The notes beneath the pieces are model-generated. The model made no database searches. It was not told where the DNA came from and was given only the letters and a program-made list of their open reading frames with translations. From Desulfuromonadaceae bacterium (GTDB taxonomy: Bacteria; Desulfobacterota; Desulfuromonadia; Desulfuromonadales; Geopsychrobacteraceae), in contig WTCI01000243.1 of NCBI GenBank assembly GCA_013138655.1, forward strand, positions 1 to 12,434: a stretch of 12,434 nt of DNA. Direction: 5' to 3'. The position numbers and the translations under genes were made by a program. Of this stretch, positions 1 through 6,744 are shown piece by piece; the stretch's first letter is position 1, and each line of letters begins with the position of its first letter.

Positions 1-1346
1 CACAGGAAATTCTCGCGGGGGAATTCTATGCCGACCTTTCCGCGTATAAAGGGGATTTTTTATTAACCGGAAAATTCGCCCCCGACACAGGGGAATTGCA
101 CGCCGGATCTTTCAAAATCAACCTTCCTCAACTCGGGGCCCTGGCCGCTACGGGGCTGTTCAGCCCGGAACGTATCAGCATGCAAGGTCATATTGAGCTT
201 GCTGACCTGGCCGAAAGCTACGGGGAACATATCGGGCCGCTATTGAGCGGATTCCAACCGGCGGCGGCAGAGCTGGCTCTCGAAGGCGGAATGTCGCTCG
301 ACTACAACCTGCTCTGGAATCTTGACGGTTGGCAAACAAACGGGAGCTTACAGCTCCGGGGACTGAATGCTTACCGGGATCGTCCCCGGTTGGAGATCGT
401 TGACGGAACCGGCTCCATCCCCTTTGCAGTCAGCTTCGGAAAAGCTCCGGCCGCAGAAATTCCTGCCGCAGAATATTCCGGGGAAATTTCTTTCGGGGCC
501 TTGTCTGCCGGTTTGGCAAGCCTGGAGGAAGGTCGTCTGGAACTGGCCGCGTCAACCAACCGTCTCACCTTCCGTTCGCCACTGTTGCTGCGACTTGCCG
601 GCGGCCGGGTGGCGATTGAGAATCTCATCCTGGGGTGGCCGTCCGGCAAACCGCAAGGCTCAGTCAAAATCAACATTGCCGAGGTCGACCTTGAAACATT
701 GACCGAAGAACTCGGACTGCCGGTGATGCAAGGCAGGTTCAGCGGTGACCTGGGAACAATCCGCTATGCCGACCGACAACTCAGCACCGACGGCCTCGCC
801 GGCATCGAAGTCTTCGGCGGCCGTTTCCAATTGAGTAACATGCGTTACACTGACCCATTCTCCAGCTATCCGACCTTTCATACCGATATCGACTTCTCCG
901 GGCTGGACCTGTTGCAGGCGACCCGAACCTTCGACTTCGGTGAAATGAACGGTATACTCGACGGACATATTCATGGTTTTAAATTATTCGGCAGCACGCC
1001 TGCCGCTTTTGAAGCTGCGGTGTCAACCCGCAAAAAAGGCAAACGCAACATCAGTGTCAAAGCCTTGAACAATCTCAGTATTCTCAGCCAGGGCGGGATT
1101 TCGTCCGCTCTGTCCCGGGGCATCTACCGCTTCATCGATTTTTATCGTTATCAAAAGATCGGTTTCAAATGCTCGCTGGAAAATGATATCTTTACCCTGT
1201 TGGGGACGGCTCTGCCCGGATCGGACCGGTACCTGGTCCACGGTGGGCTGCTCCCGCCCCGGATCAATATTACGACAACCACGCCGACCATCTCTTTCAA
1301 AGAGATGGTGAATCGCCTTGGCCGTATCGAACGGGCAGGAAGCTAA
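1..1346 (+). CDS. ydbH: YdbH-like AsmA-superfamily intermembrane protein, C-terminal part (5' truncated by window edge)
   Basis: The reading frame is open from the left edge (first full codon at position 3) to the TAA at 1344-1346, giving about 447 residues of a longer protein; E. coli YdbH is close to 880 aa, so roughly half is missing. What is visible is low in Cys and rich in alternating beta-strand patterns, as in AsmA/TamB/YhdP-type groove proteins. The last ~170 residues are the most family-like: a GxxDGHIHGFKLFGSTPAAF stretch, then TRKKGKRNISVKALNNL, a GGISSALSRGIYRFIDFYRY segment and a C-terminal GLLPPRINITTTTPTISF strand. In E. coli, YdbH is anchored in the inner membrane and, with the lipoprotein YnbE, forms a bridge that helps phospholipids reach the outer membrane. 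The DUF1318 lipoprotein gene 43 nt downstream matches that operon and supports the call. The N-terminal membrane anchor lies outside the window. The family is fairly sure; the exact function is inferred. Confidence 0.72.
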   Translation, partial: QEILAGEFYADLSAYKGDFLLTGKFAPDTGELHAGSFKINLPQLGALAATGLFSPERISMQGHIELADLAESYGEHIGPLLSGFQPAAAELALEGGMSLDYNLLWNLDGWQTNGSLQLRGLNAYRDRPRLEIVDGTGSIPFAVSFGKAPAAEIPAAEYSGEISFGALSAGLASLEEGRLELAASTNRLTFRSPLLLRLAGGRVAIENLILGWPSGKPQGSVKINIAEVDLETLTEELGLPVMQGRFSGDLGTIRYADRQLSTDGLAGIEVFGGRFQLSNMRYTDPFSSYPTFHTDIDFSGLDLLQATRTFDFGEMNGILDGHIHGFKLFGSTPAAFEAAVSTRKKGKRNISVKALNNLSILSQGGISSALSRGIYRFIDFYRYQKIGFKCSLENDIFTLLGTALPGSDRYLVHGGLLPPRINITTTTPTISFKEMVNRLGRIERAGS

Positions 1347-1375
1347 CTCGCACCCATCCGGAAACTACAGTATAA

Positions 1376-1384
1376 GAGGGAGGA
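1376..1384 (+). promoter_or_regulatory. Ribosome binding site that fixes the lipoprotein start
   Basis: The purine-rich GAGGGAGGA ends 5 nt before the ATG at 1390. An in-frame alternative start lies further upstream (near 1318) but overlaps the preceding gene and would put 24 extra residues ahead of a clean lipoprotein signal peptide. The ATG at 1390 is therefore chosen. Confidence 0.75.
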
Positions 1385-1389
1385 TAAAG

Positions 1390-1977
1390 ATGAAAACAAT
1401 CACTCGCAGTTTAAGCCTGTTGCTGGCACTGACGGTTATCTCTTGCGTAACCATTAATATCTATTTTCCGGCAGAGGAAATCCGCGGAGCCGCGGATAAA
1501 ATCGTCAACGAAGTCTGGGGCGACCGCATCCGGAACGGAACTGAAGAAGTGGCGCCACAGCCCATGGAGAAAGCCCCCGGCAGCAGTTTTTACAATCTTT
1601 TGCGGCCGGGAAACGCATTTGCAGGCCAGGATATCAATGTCAGTACCCCGGCAATCCGGGGCATCAAAGCTTCGATGAAAAACCGCTCCGGCCAGTTGAT
1701 CGGTTTCCTTAACGCGGGAAATGTCGGACTCAGTCACGATGGTTTGCTCAAGGTCCACAGCACCAACGGGTTGAACCTTAAACAGAAAGGCCAGGTCAAC
1801 AAGCTGGTTAAAGCGGAAAATCTGGACCGCAAACGCCTTTACAAGGAAATCGCCGTCGCCAACGGCTTCCCGGGCAAGGTCGGTGAGGTTCAGAATATTT
1901 TTGCCGATTCCTGGCGCAATCAGGCCAAGAAAGGCTGGTATTTGGAAAAGCCTGACGGGAGCTGGGGACAGAAATAA
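1390..1977 (+). CDS. ydbL: DUF1318 (YdbL-type) lipoprotein with YnbE-like N-terminus
   Basis: This is a 195-residue lipoprotein. Residues 1-19 form a signal peptide (basic start MKTITR, hydrophobic core, lipobox VISC with the lipidated Cys at 19). Directly after the Cys, VTINIYFPAEEIRGAADKIV resembles E. coli YnbE, a ~61-aa lipoprotein whose post-Cys region also carries an ITIN-type beta-strand and a KADK-like segment. After a ~45-residue linker, residues ~85-195 match the DUF1318/YdbL domain: GQLIGFLNAGNVG, LVKAENLDRKRLYKEIAVANG and the C-terminal KGWYLEKPDGSWGQK. In E. coli, YnbE (outer-membrane lipoprotein partner of YdbH) and YdbL (periplasmic modulator) are separate genes; here one polypeptide seems to carry both. 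The NAFA-G string at residues ~75-79 looks like a relic of YdbL's own signal-peptide cleavage site. The gene is probably co-transcribed with the upstream YdbH-like gene. The DUF1318 call is firm; the YnbE part is a short-motif inference. Confidence 0.8.
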   Translation: MKTITRSLSLLLALTVISCVTINIYFPAEEIRGAADKIVNEVWGDRIRNGTEEVAPQPMEKAPGSSFYNLLRPGNAFAGQDINVSTPAIRGIKASMKNRSGQLIGFLNAGNVGLSHDGLLKVHSTNGLNLKQKGQVNKLVKAENLDRKRLYKEIAVANGFPGKVGEVQNIFADSWRNQAKKGWYLEKPDGSWGQK

Positions 1978-2082
1978 CCGGATCCATGCGATAAAACGGC
2001 AAATTTTGTCACCGATCAGACGGTCAAACCGGAGGAGCGGCTTTTGTTTTTAGAAAATATTGTTGCTTTCGCCAAGAATAGA

Positions 2083-2114
2083 TGCACTCGCAAAAAGTCA
2101 TGAGATGGCTAAGC
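2083..2114 (+). repeat. 32-bp direct repeat, copy 1 (left border of cassette)
   Basis: The sequence begins TGCACTCGCAAAAAGTCA and ends GAGATGGCTAAGC. It matches 4661-4692 at 31 of 32 positions (T versus C at the 19th base). Just upstream, TTGCTTTCGCCAAGAA looks like a degraded partial tandem copy of the same start. An AAATATTG string also precedes both copies at slightly different distances. Confidence 0.85.
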
Positions 2115-2128
2115 AAAAATGGGGAAAA

Positions 2129-3481
2129 ATGAATGCAAATATCGTAATCGTTGGTGGGGGACCGGCAGGAGTCATTACCGCCCTGACAGCTAAAAGTGTT
2201 TATCCGGATAAAACGGTTTTACTGGTAAAAGAAATAGGGGATGGGGTTATCCCTTGCGCCATTCCCTATATGATGCATACCATGCCTGATCCCAGTCAAA
2301 ACACAATGGGCAATATGCCTCTGGACAACGCAGGAGTTGAAATCCTGGTGGATAAGGCCGTTGATCTGGATGTCGCTCAATGCAAGCTAAGCCTTCAATC
2401 CGGAAAAACCATTATCTTTGAAAAACTTGTATTGGCTACCGGCTCAACGACCATAACACCCCCCATTCCAGGTATTGACAAGCAGGGTGTCTTTACCATT
2501 GAAAAAAGCCTTACAGCCAACACAAAGCTTCGGGAAGAAGTCAGTAAGGCAAAAAATGTGGTGATCCTTGGAGGAGGTTTTATCGGCGCAGAGTTCGCTG
2601 ACGAAATTGCTCGAGGATCCGGTTCAAAAGTGCACATCGTAGAAATGCTGCCGAAGCTATTGAATACCGCCTTTGATGACGAATTCTGTGATAGTGCGGA
2701 AAAGGAACTCGAGGAACTTGGAGTCGGTATCCATACAGGCAGGAAGGCCGTCTCTATAGAAGGAGGCAAGCGGGTTGAATCTATAGTTCTGGATAATGGA
2801 GAAAAACTGCCGGCGGATATGATCGTAATCGGGATCGGCGGCAAGCCCAACACAGAACTTGCAAAACGGGCCGGCCTTCCGTTAACGGAACGCGGGTCCA
2901 TCTGGGTGGATTCCTATATGCGGACTAAGGGAAAAAATATCTTCGCGGTAGGGGATTGCGCACTGAAGCGGGATTTTTTCACGAGAAAAGAAGTCCCTGT
3001 ATGGCTCGCCTCCACTGCCACAGCAGAGGCGCGGATTGCTGGCACAAACATATACGGTATTCGTGTTCTACGTCAAATTCAGGGAACGGTTTCTGCATTT
3101 TCGACTAAGATCGGCAATCTATCATTAGCAAGTGCAGGAATGATCAGCAGCGCATGCGAAAAAGAAGGGTTCAGGGTCGTATCGGGAAGCGCTGTTGCGC
3201 CTGACCGACACCCTGGCGTTTTGCCCGGTGCGACAGAACTCAAGGTAAAGCTAATCTTTGCCGACAGAGCCGGTGTATTATTGGGAGGGCAAGTAAGCGG
3301 CGGACCTTCTGTAGGTGAACTCATCAACGCAATTGCCATCGGCATTCAGATGAAACTGAATGTAAGGGAGTTGGATATGATGCAAATAGCGACACATCCC
3401 TTGCTTACCCCGGCACCTACGGTACACCCGCTGGTAAATGCAGCCCACCAAGCCTTGTCCAAACTGAGGGCCACTATATAA
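2129..3481 (+). CDS. FAD/NAD(P)-dependent disulfide reductase, CoA-disulfide reductase / NADH oxidase-like
   Basis: A 450-aa flavoprotein of the single-cysteine branch of the pyridine nucleotide-disulfide oxidoreductases. Residues 5-14 (IVIVGGGPAG) form the FAD dinucleotide fold. Cys43 in GVIPCAIPYM sits where CoA-disulfide reductase, NADH oxidase/peroxidase and NADPH-sulfur reductase carry their single redox Cys. VVILGGGFIGAE (about 145-158) is the NAD(P) fold, and NIFAVGDCA closes the second FAD contact. The last ~110 residues are the dimerisation domain. No C-terminal rhodanese or TusA domain is present. Likely reactions are NAD(P)H-dependent reduction of CoA-disulfide, polysulfide or oxygen; the sequence does not decide between them. 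In-frame starts at 2060 (TTG) and 2105 (ATG) would add residues encoded by the direct repeat and lack a well-placed Shine-Dalgarno; the ATG at 2129 follows GGGGAAAA and places the FAD motif at residue 5, as usual. The next gene (hydrolase) is 161 nt downstream. Confidence 0.82.
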   Translation: MNANIVIVGGGPAGVITALTAKSVYPDKTVLLVKEIGDGVIPCAIPYMMHTMPDPSQNTMGNMPLDNAGVEILVDKAVDLDVAQCKLSLQSGKTIIFEKLVLATGSTTITPPIPGIDKQGVFTIEKSLTANTKLREEVSKAKNVVILGGGFIGAEFADEIARGSGSKVHIVEMLPKLLNTAFDDEFCDSAEKELEELGVGIHTGRKAVSIEGGKRVESIVLDNGEKLPADMIVIGIGGKPNTELAKRAGLPLTERGSIWVDSYMRTKGKNIFAVGDCALKRDFFTRKEVPVWLASTATAEARIAGTNIYGIRVLRQIQGTVSAFSTKIGNLSLASAGMISSACEKEGFRVVSGSAVAPDRHPGVLPGATELKVKLIFADRAGVLLGGQVSGGPSVGELINAIAIGIQMKLNVRELDMMQIATHPLLTPAPTVHPLVNAAHQALSKLRATI

Positions 3482-3627
3482 GGAATCTGGTTATCCACTT
3501 CGCTCCCGTTGAGACATAAACGTTGGCATAATCTGGTCTCATAACAAGTAAGAAGTCCAAAGATGAAAGAAGATTTCCCTGCCGAATAAGTGTCACGTCG
3601 CCGCCTATTTCAACCGTTGGATTTCTC

Positions 3628-3634
3628 AAGGAGG
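3628..3634 (+). promoter_or_regulatory. Ribosome binding site AAGGAGG that decides the hydrolase start
   Basis: This is a perfect AAGGAGG. It lies only 2 nt from an ATG at 3637 but 8 nt from the in-frame ATG at 3643, so the second ATG is the better start. Confidence 0.8.
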
Positions 3635-3642
3635 AAATGAAA

Positions 3643-4623
3643 ATGCTATTTATTACAAATCGATTTCCAAAGCAGAGTATTCGAACACGTGTTGGCCGCA
3701 AATTTGATTTTGATCTGGATAATAACGCTGCAGGTAATTCAGTGTTTTTTTGTGAGCGGCTGGGCGAAAAAGATTATCAGGAAATTGGCAATATTGATTT
3801 TCTGACAAGACTTAAAGAGTCAGAATGCCGACAGATTTTAATATACATCCATGGGTTTTCTAATCTTCCGGAAAGTGTGTTTTCTGCAGTTGATGAATTT
3901 CAATGTCTGTGTGAAAAACAGAAAAAGGATGAAGTTCTGGTGATTCCTATTGTTTGGCCCTGCGATAATGACTTAGGAATGATTAAAGACTACTGGGATG
4001 ATCAAAAAGCCGCTGATCAGAGTGCGTTTTCTTTTTCAAGGGTTCTGGAGAAATTTTTGGCATGGAGGAGTTCAGAAAAACACAACCCCGAAGACGACCT
4101 CTGTTTAAAAAGAATCAATATTCTGGCTCATTCTATGGGAAATCGGGTGCTGCGGGAAACATTGTCAGCCTGGAATAAATATGATCTGCCTCAAGGAGTA
4201 CCCCTGATTTTTAGAAATACGTTCTTAGTGGCTGCGGATGTTGTCAATGAAACATTACATGAAGGAGAACCGGGCAGGATTATTTGTCATGCTTCACGTA
4301 ATGTCATTGTTTATCATGCATCGGACGATCTGGCATTGAGAGCCAGCAAGGCATCCAATCTCAAGAACAAAATCGCCTCGCGCAGGTTGGGGCATACGGG
4401 ACCGGAAAACATGGATAGAACACCAAGGAATGTCTATTCAGTTGATTGTGATGATGTTAATAATGCATACGATAGACCAAAAGGACATTCGTATTTCAGG
4501 TCCGGGACAACAAAAGGTACTGCTGGAGAGGTGTTCAACCATATTTTTGATTGTCTTCTCTCGGGGCGGGTATTTCCGGACGATGAATACCGTAGATCTT
4601 CAATAGTGAGGGTAAAGAGATAA
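3643..4623 (+). CDS. DUF900-like alpha/beta hydrolase
   Basis: A 326-residue cytosolic-looking protein with no signal peptide or membrane segment. The alpha/beta-hydrolase features appear in order: ILIYIHGFSN (oxyanion-hole HGF, 70-72); IPIVWPCDND with a following YWDDQKAADQS, typical of DUF900-type proteins; the nucleophile elbow NILAHSMGN with Ser164; a candidate acid Asp228/229 in YHASDD; and a candidate base His282 in KGHSYF. All three triad residues therefore seem present and the enzyme should be active, most likely as an esterase or lipase-like hydrolase; the substrate is unknown. Sampled lines of this gene are near 42% G+C, against about 55-65% in the HDOD gene downstream, which hints at horizontal acquisition. 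It lies inside the pair of 32-bp direct repeats together with the upstream flavoprotein, and is followed within 110 nt by a strong terminator. The fold assignment is firm; the biological role is not recognised. Confidence 0.75.
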   Translation: MLFITNRFPKQSIRTRVGRKFDFDLDNNAAGNSVFFCERLGEKDYQEIGNIDFLTRLKESECRQILIYIHGFSNLPESVFSAVDEFQCLCEKQKKDEVLVIPIVWPCDNDLGMIKDYWDDQKAADQSAFSFSRVLEKFLAWRSSEKHNPEDDLCLKRINILAHSMGNRVLRETLSAWNKYDLPQGVPLIFRNTFLVAADVVNETLHEGEPGRIICHASRNVIVYHASDDLALRASKASNLKNKIASRRLGHTGPENMDRTPRNVYSVDCDDVNNAYDRPKGHSYFRSGTTKGTAGEVFNHIFDCLLSGRVFPDDEYRRSSIVRVKR

Positions 4624-4660
4624 ATCCAACAAGTAAATCCATTACGAAAGCAAATATTGC

Positions 4661-4692
4661 TGCACTCGCAAAAAGTCACGAGATGGCTAAGC
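4661..4692 (+). repeat. 32-bp direct repeat, copy 2 (right border of cassette)
   Basis: Matches 2083-2114 with one T-to-C difference. This copy is outside any assigned gene, between the hydrolase stop and the terminator hairpin. In the frame that encodes LAKSHEMAK in copy 1 it encodes the same peptide, and the single difference (CAT/CAC, His) is synonymous. That frame then runs through the terminator and stops. Confidence 0.85.
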
Positions 4693-4696
4693 CAGT

Positions 4697-4730
4697 GTCC
4701 CCTCTCCCTGAGGGAGAGGGGACTTTTTTT
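4697..4730 (+). terminator. Strong rho-independent terminator after the hydrolase gene
   Basis: A perfect 12-bp stem (GTCCCCTCTCCC at 4697-4708 with GGGAGAGGGGAC at 4712-4723), a 3-nt TGA loop and seven T residues at 4724-4730. It ends transcription of the flavoprotein/hydrolase unit. The CCCTCTCCC/GGGAGAGGG type of stem is also common in dispersed bacterial intergenic repeats, so it may have arrived as one. Confidence 0.9.
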
Positions 4731-4743
4731 CACCACAGCTGAA

Positions 4744-4757
4744 GATTAGCGCTAATC
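4744..4757. repeat. 14-bp perfect palindrome
   Basis: GATTAGCGCTAATC reads the same on both strands. It lies 13 nt past the T-tract of the terminator and beside the large inverted-repeat element. It could be a dimeric regulator operator or part of the repeat element; nothing else identifies a binding protein. Confidence 0.5.
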
Positions 4758-4758
4758 A

Positions 4759-4918
4759 GATTAATTTGTAACTATTCAGAACGGGCGCTGATGTGCTGGT
4801 GCCGCCCATTCCAAGGGCCGCATGAACCCATCCCTGGGGCTTGACTGTCGCCATCCGGGCGACAGACACCCTTTCCATGGGCACCACCAGCACATCTTGC
4901 TCAACAGTTACATTAATT
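4759..4918. repeat. Nested inverted-repeat element (~160 bp) in non-coding DNA
   Basis: The stretch 4731-5090 has no convincing gene. Within it, several inverted pairs nest around one centre. The outermost is ATTAATTTGTAACTATTCAG on the left against CTCAACAGTTACATTAAT on the right (imperfect). Inside this lies a perfect 12-bp pair GATGTGCTGGTG (4790-4801) and CACCAGCACATC (4885-4896), then an imperfect 16-bp pair (4802-4817 with 4869-4884, 11 of 16 matching). At the apex is a perfect 8-bp stem CTGTCGCC/GGCGACAG (4845-4852, 4858-4865) with a 5-nt loop. This is far more symmetry than chance and could form a cruciform or a long RNA hairpin. The left edge carries GTAACTATTCAG, which also ends the element at 12136-12300. 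Best explained as a dispersed, MITE- or REP-like element. A minus-strand open frame of 89 codons across it is repeat sequence, not a gene. Confidence 0.7.
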
Positions 4919-5037
4919 TTACCCTTGGCGGCTTTGCGCGAGATAAGATTTTGCTTTTGTCCCGCAGTTGTCCGTGCGTGTCTGTGGCAAAAAAAGTTTT
5001 CTGTTTTCGTTGTACAATCGATCAACCAGAATCCAAC

Positions 5038-5066
5038 TTGAATACATTGGATAACCGCAATATCTA
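5038..5066 (+). promoter_or_regulatory. Candidate sigma-70-type promoter for the HDOD-GAF gene
   Basis: TTGAAT (5038-5043), a 17-nt spacer and TATCTA (5061-5066), with TATGAT overlapping just after. The predicted start would lie near 5073, only ~18 nt before the ATG. Matches are moderate, so this is tentative. Confidence 0.3.
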
Positions 5067-5090
5067 TGATATCGACTTCCGAGGTCTGAA

Positions 5091-6641
5091 ATGAACCAAA
5101 GCCATGTCACGGTCAAACAACTGATTGCCCGGATGCAGAAGGAAAAGAATTTTCCGGCAATTTCACAACATATCACTGAGCTCAATTCCAAAGCGTCGCC
5201 GACCAGCGAATCATCAGCTAGCGAACTGGCTGCCCTGATCCTGCGTGACTACTCGCTGACCAGCCGCTTGCTGAAAGTGGCCAACTCGGCCATGTATGGT
5301 CAGTTCTCCGGCACCATCTCGACGGTGTCGCGGGCGGTGGTGGTTCTCGGCTTCGAGCAGGTGCAGTTGACCGCCGCCGGGCTGATCTTCTTCGAACACC
5401 TGCAGGACAAATCCAAATCCCACTACATCAAGGAAGCCGTTCTTTCGGCCTTTTTAAGCGGCATTCTGGCCCGCGACCTGGCCAAAAACATGGACATCAA
5501 GGGCTGGGAAAATTTCTACATCGGCGCCATGTTCCACAACTTCGGCCGCCTGCTGACCATGTATTATTTTCAGCAAGAGTTCGACCTCTACCAACAGCTG
5601 CTGGCCGCAGGAGACCTTGACGAAGAAACCGCCGCCCGCCGGGCCTTGGGAGTTTCTTTTGCCGATCTGGGAATTGGCGTCGCCAATTCATGGGGCCTGC
5701 CGGACCAGATTGTCGTCAGTATGAAATCACCGCAGGAAGGCGAACGAAAAGAGGAGGGCAAAAAGGTCAAGCATCATCAGCTGCTGCCCCGCTTTGCCAA
5801 CGAGCTCTGCGACATCACCATGAACGTGCCACCAAACAAGCGCCGCGAACAGCTGATCAAGCTTCTGGAGAAATACCGTAAACCCTACCCGGTTCGGCAG
5901 AACGAAATCGTCAACATAATGGATGCTGCCATCAAGGAGATGCAGAAATTCACCGACGTTCTGCGGCTCGATCGTACCGATCTCGCGCAGCTGGACCGGC
6001 GCAGCTTCAATGCTACCGAAGAGCCGCCTGTCATTTCGGAGCAACAAGCTGCCGCGACCCTGCACAAGTTCGAAATCACCGATCCGGACCAGCCCCCGCA
6101 TCGCCTGACCACAGCAGAAGAACGCAAGCAGCATCTGCAAGGGGGCATCCAGGAGATTACCAACGTCATGCTGGACGACTTCACCCTGGATGAAATTCTC
6201 AGCATGATCCTTGAAACCATCTACCGGGGGATCGGTTTTAACCGGCTGGTGATTTTCTTCAAAGATCCACGTTCTGACAAGATGCAAGCCCGTTACGGTC
6301 TGGGACCGAACACTGCAGAAATCGTCGAGAACTTCAGTTTCCCGATTGACAGCAAGGCCAACGACCTGTTCAACACGGCGCTGAACGGCAATAAAGACTT
6401 GTACATCGGCAATATTTCCGACATTGAAATCCGTGAATTCAAACCGGCCTGGTTTGTCGGCTCGATATTCTCCCCCAGCTTGGCCATCTACCCGATCGTC
6501 ATCAACCAAAAGAGGATCGGCTTGATCTACGGCGGCCACGACGAAGCCGGCGAGCACCTCGACCGGGAACAACTCAACGCCATGAAAACCCTGCGTAACC
6601 AGGCAGCGTTAGCGATCAAGCAATCTTTTACCGGGTCTTGA
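5091..6641 (+). CDS. HDOD-GAF signalling protein
   Basis: A soluble protein of 516 aa. Residues ~10-215 form a HDOD domain: LILRDYSLTSRLLKVANSAMYG, then SRAVVVLGFEQVQ, then the degenerate HD position AMFHNFGRLL (residues ~146-155), where HN replaces the catalytic HD, as is usual for HDOD proteins that lack phosphohydrolase activity. A charged linker (~215-345) follows, and residues ~365-515 form a GAF domain (ITNVMLDDFTLDEILSMILETIYRGIGFNRLVIFF to LRNQAALAIKQSF). HDOD-GAF proteins are common in Desulfuromonadota and Geobacteraceae, where they act in signal transduction and regulation of gene expression; the ligand of this GAF is not predictable. The ATG at 5091 has GAGG 6 nt upstream. It begins just beyond the repeat-rich non-coding region and runs 103 nt ahead of the DUF89 gene, so it may lead a short + strand unit. 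The domain call is strong; the target is unknown. Confidence 0.88.
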   Translation: MNQSHVTVKQLIARMQKEKNFPAISQHITELNSKASPTSESSASELAALILRDYSLTSRLLKVANSAMYGQFSGTISTVSRAVVVLGFEQVQLTAAGLIFFEHLQDKSKSHYIKEAVLSAFLSGILARDLAKNMDIKGWENFYIGAMFHNFGRLLTMYYFQQEFDLYQQLLAAGDLDEETAARRALGVSFADLGIGVANSWGLPDQIVVSMKSPQEGERKEEGKKVKHHQLLPRFANELCDITMNVPPNKRREQLIKLLEKYRKPYPVRQNEIVNIMDAAIKEMQKFTDVLRLDRTDLAQLDRRSFNATEEPPVISEQQAAATLHKFEITDPDQPPHRLTTAEERKQHLQGGIQEITNVMLDDFTLDEILSMILETIYRGIGFNRLVIFFKDPRSDKMQARYGLGPNTAEIVENFSFPIDSKANDLFNTALNGNKDLYIGNISDIEIREFKPAWFVGSIFSPSLAIYPIVINQKRIGLIYGGHDEAGEHLDREQLNAMKTLRNQAALAIKQSFTGS

Positions 6642-6744
6642 AACCAAATATCCTGAGGTGGTAAGAAACCTTTGCCAACAACACCCTGGCTTAATCCATT
6701 CCAGGCCCTTCAAGCAGAGCCTGTTTTATTAAAATCGGAATATT

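Noticed and set aside
3510..3541. TGAGAC/GTCTCA inverted repeat between the flavoprotein and hydrolase genes
   Set aside because: Only a 6-bp stem with a 20-nt loop and no T-tract; within chance expectation for a 155-nt gap. Nothing else is evident in that gap.
2083..4692. Treating the repeat-bounded segment as an insertion sequence or integron cassette
   Set aside because: No transposase or integrase, no terminal inverted repeats at the borders, and no attC-like core sites are visible.
4756..5025. 89-codon minus-strand frame (contains GWVHAALGMGGTSTSAP)
   Set aside because: It is encoded by the nested inverted-repeat element; such peptides arise from dispersed repeats and no start signal supports translation.
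5727..6572. 281-codon open frame on the minus strand across the HDOD-GAF gene
   Set aside because: Antisense shadow of a clear HDOD-GAF gene; no ribosome site or recognisable domain.
6680..6735. Short hairpins (CCTGG/CCAGG and CAGGC/GCCTG followed by TTTT) between HDOD-GAF and DUF89 genes
   Set aside because: Five-base stems with long loops are too weak to call a terminator; the genes may still be co-transcribed.
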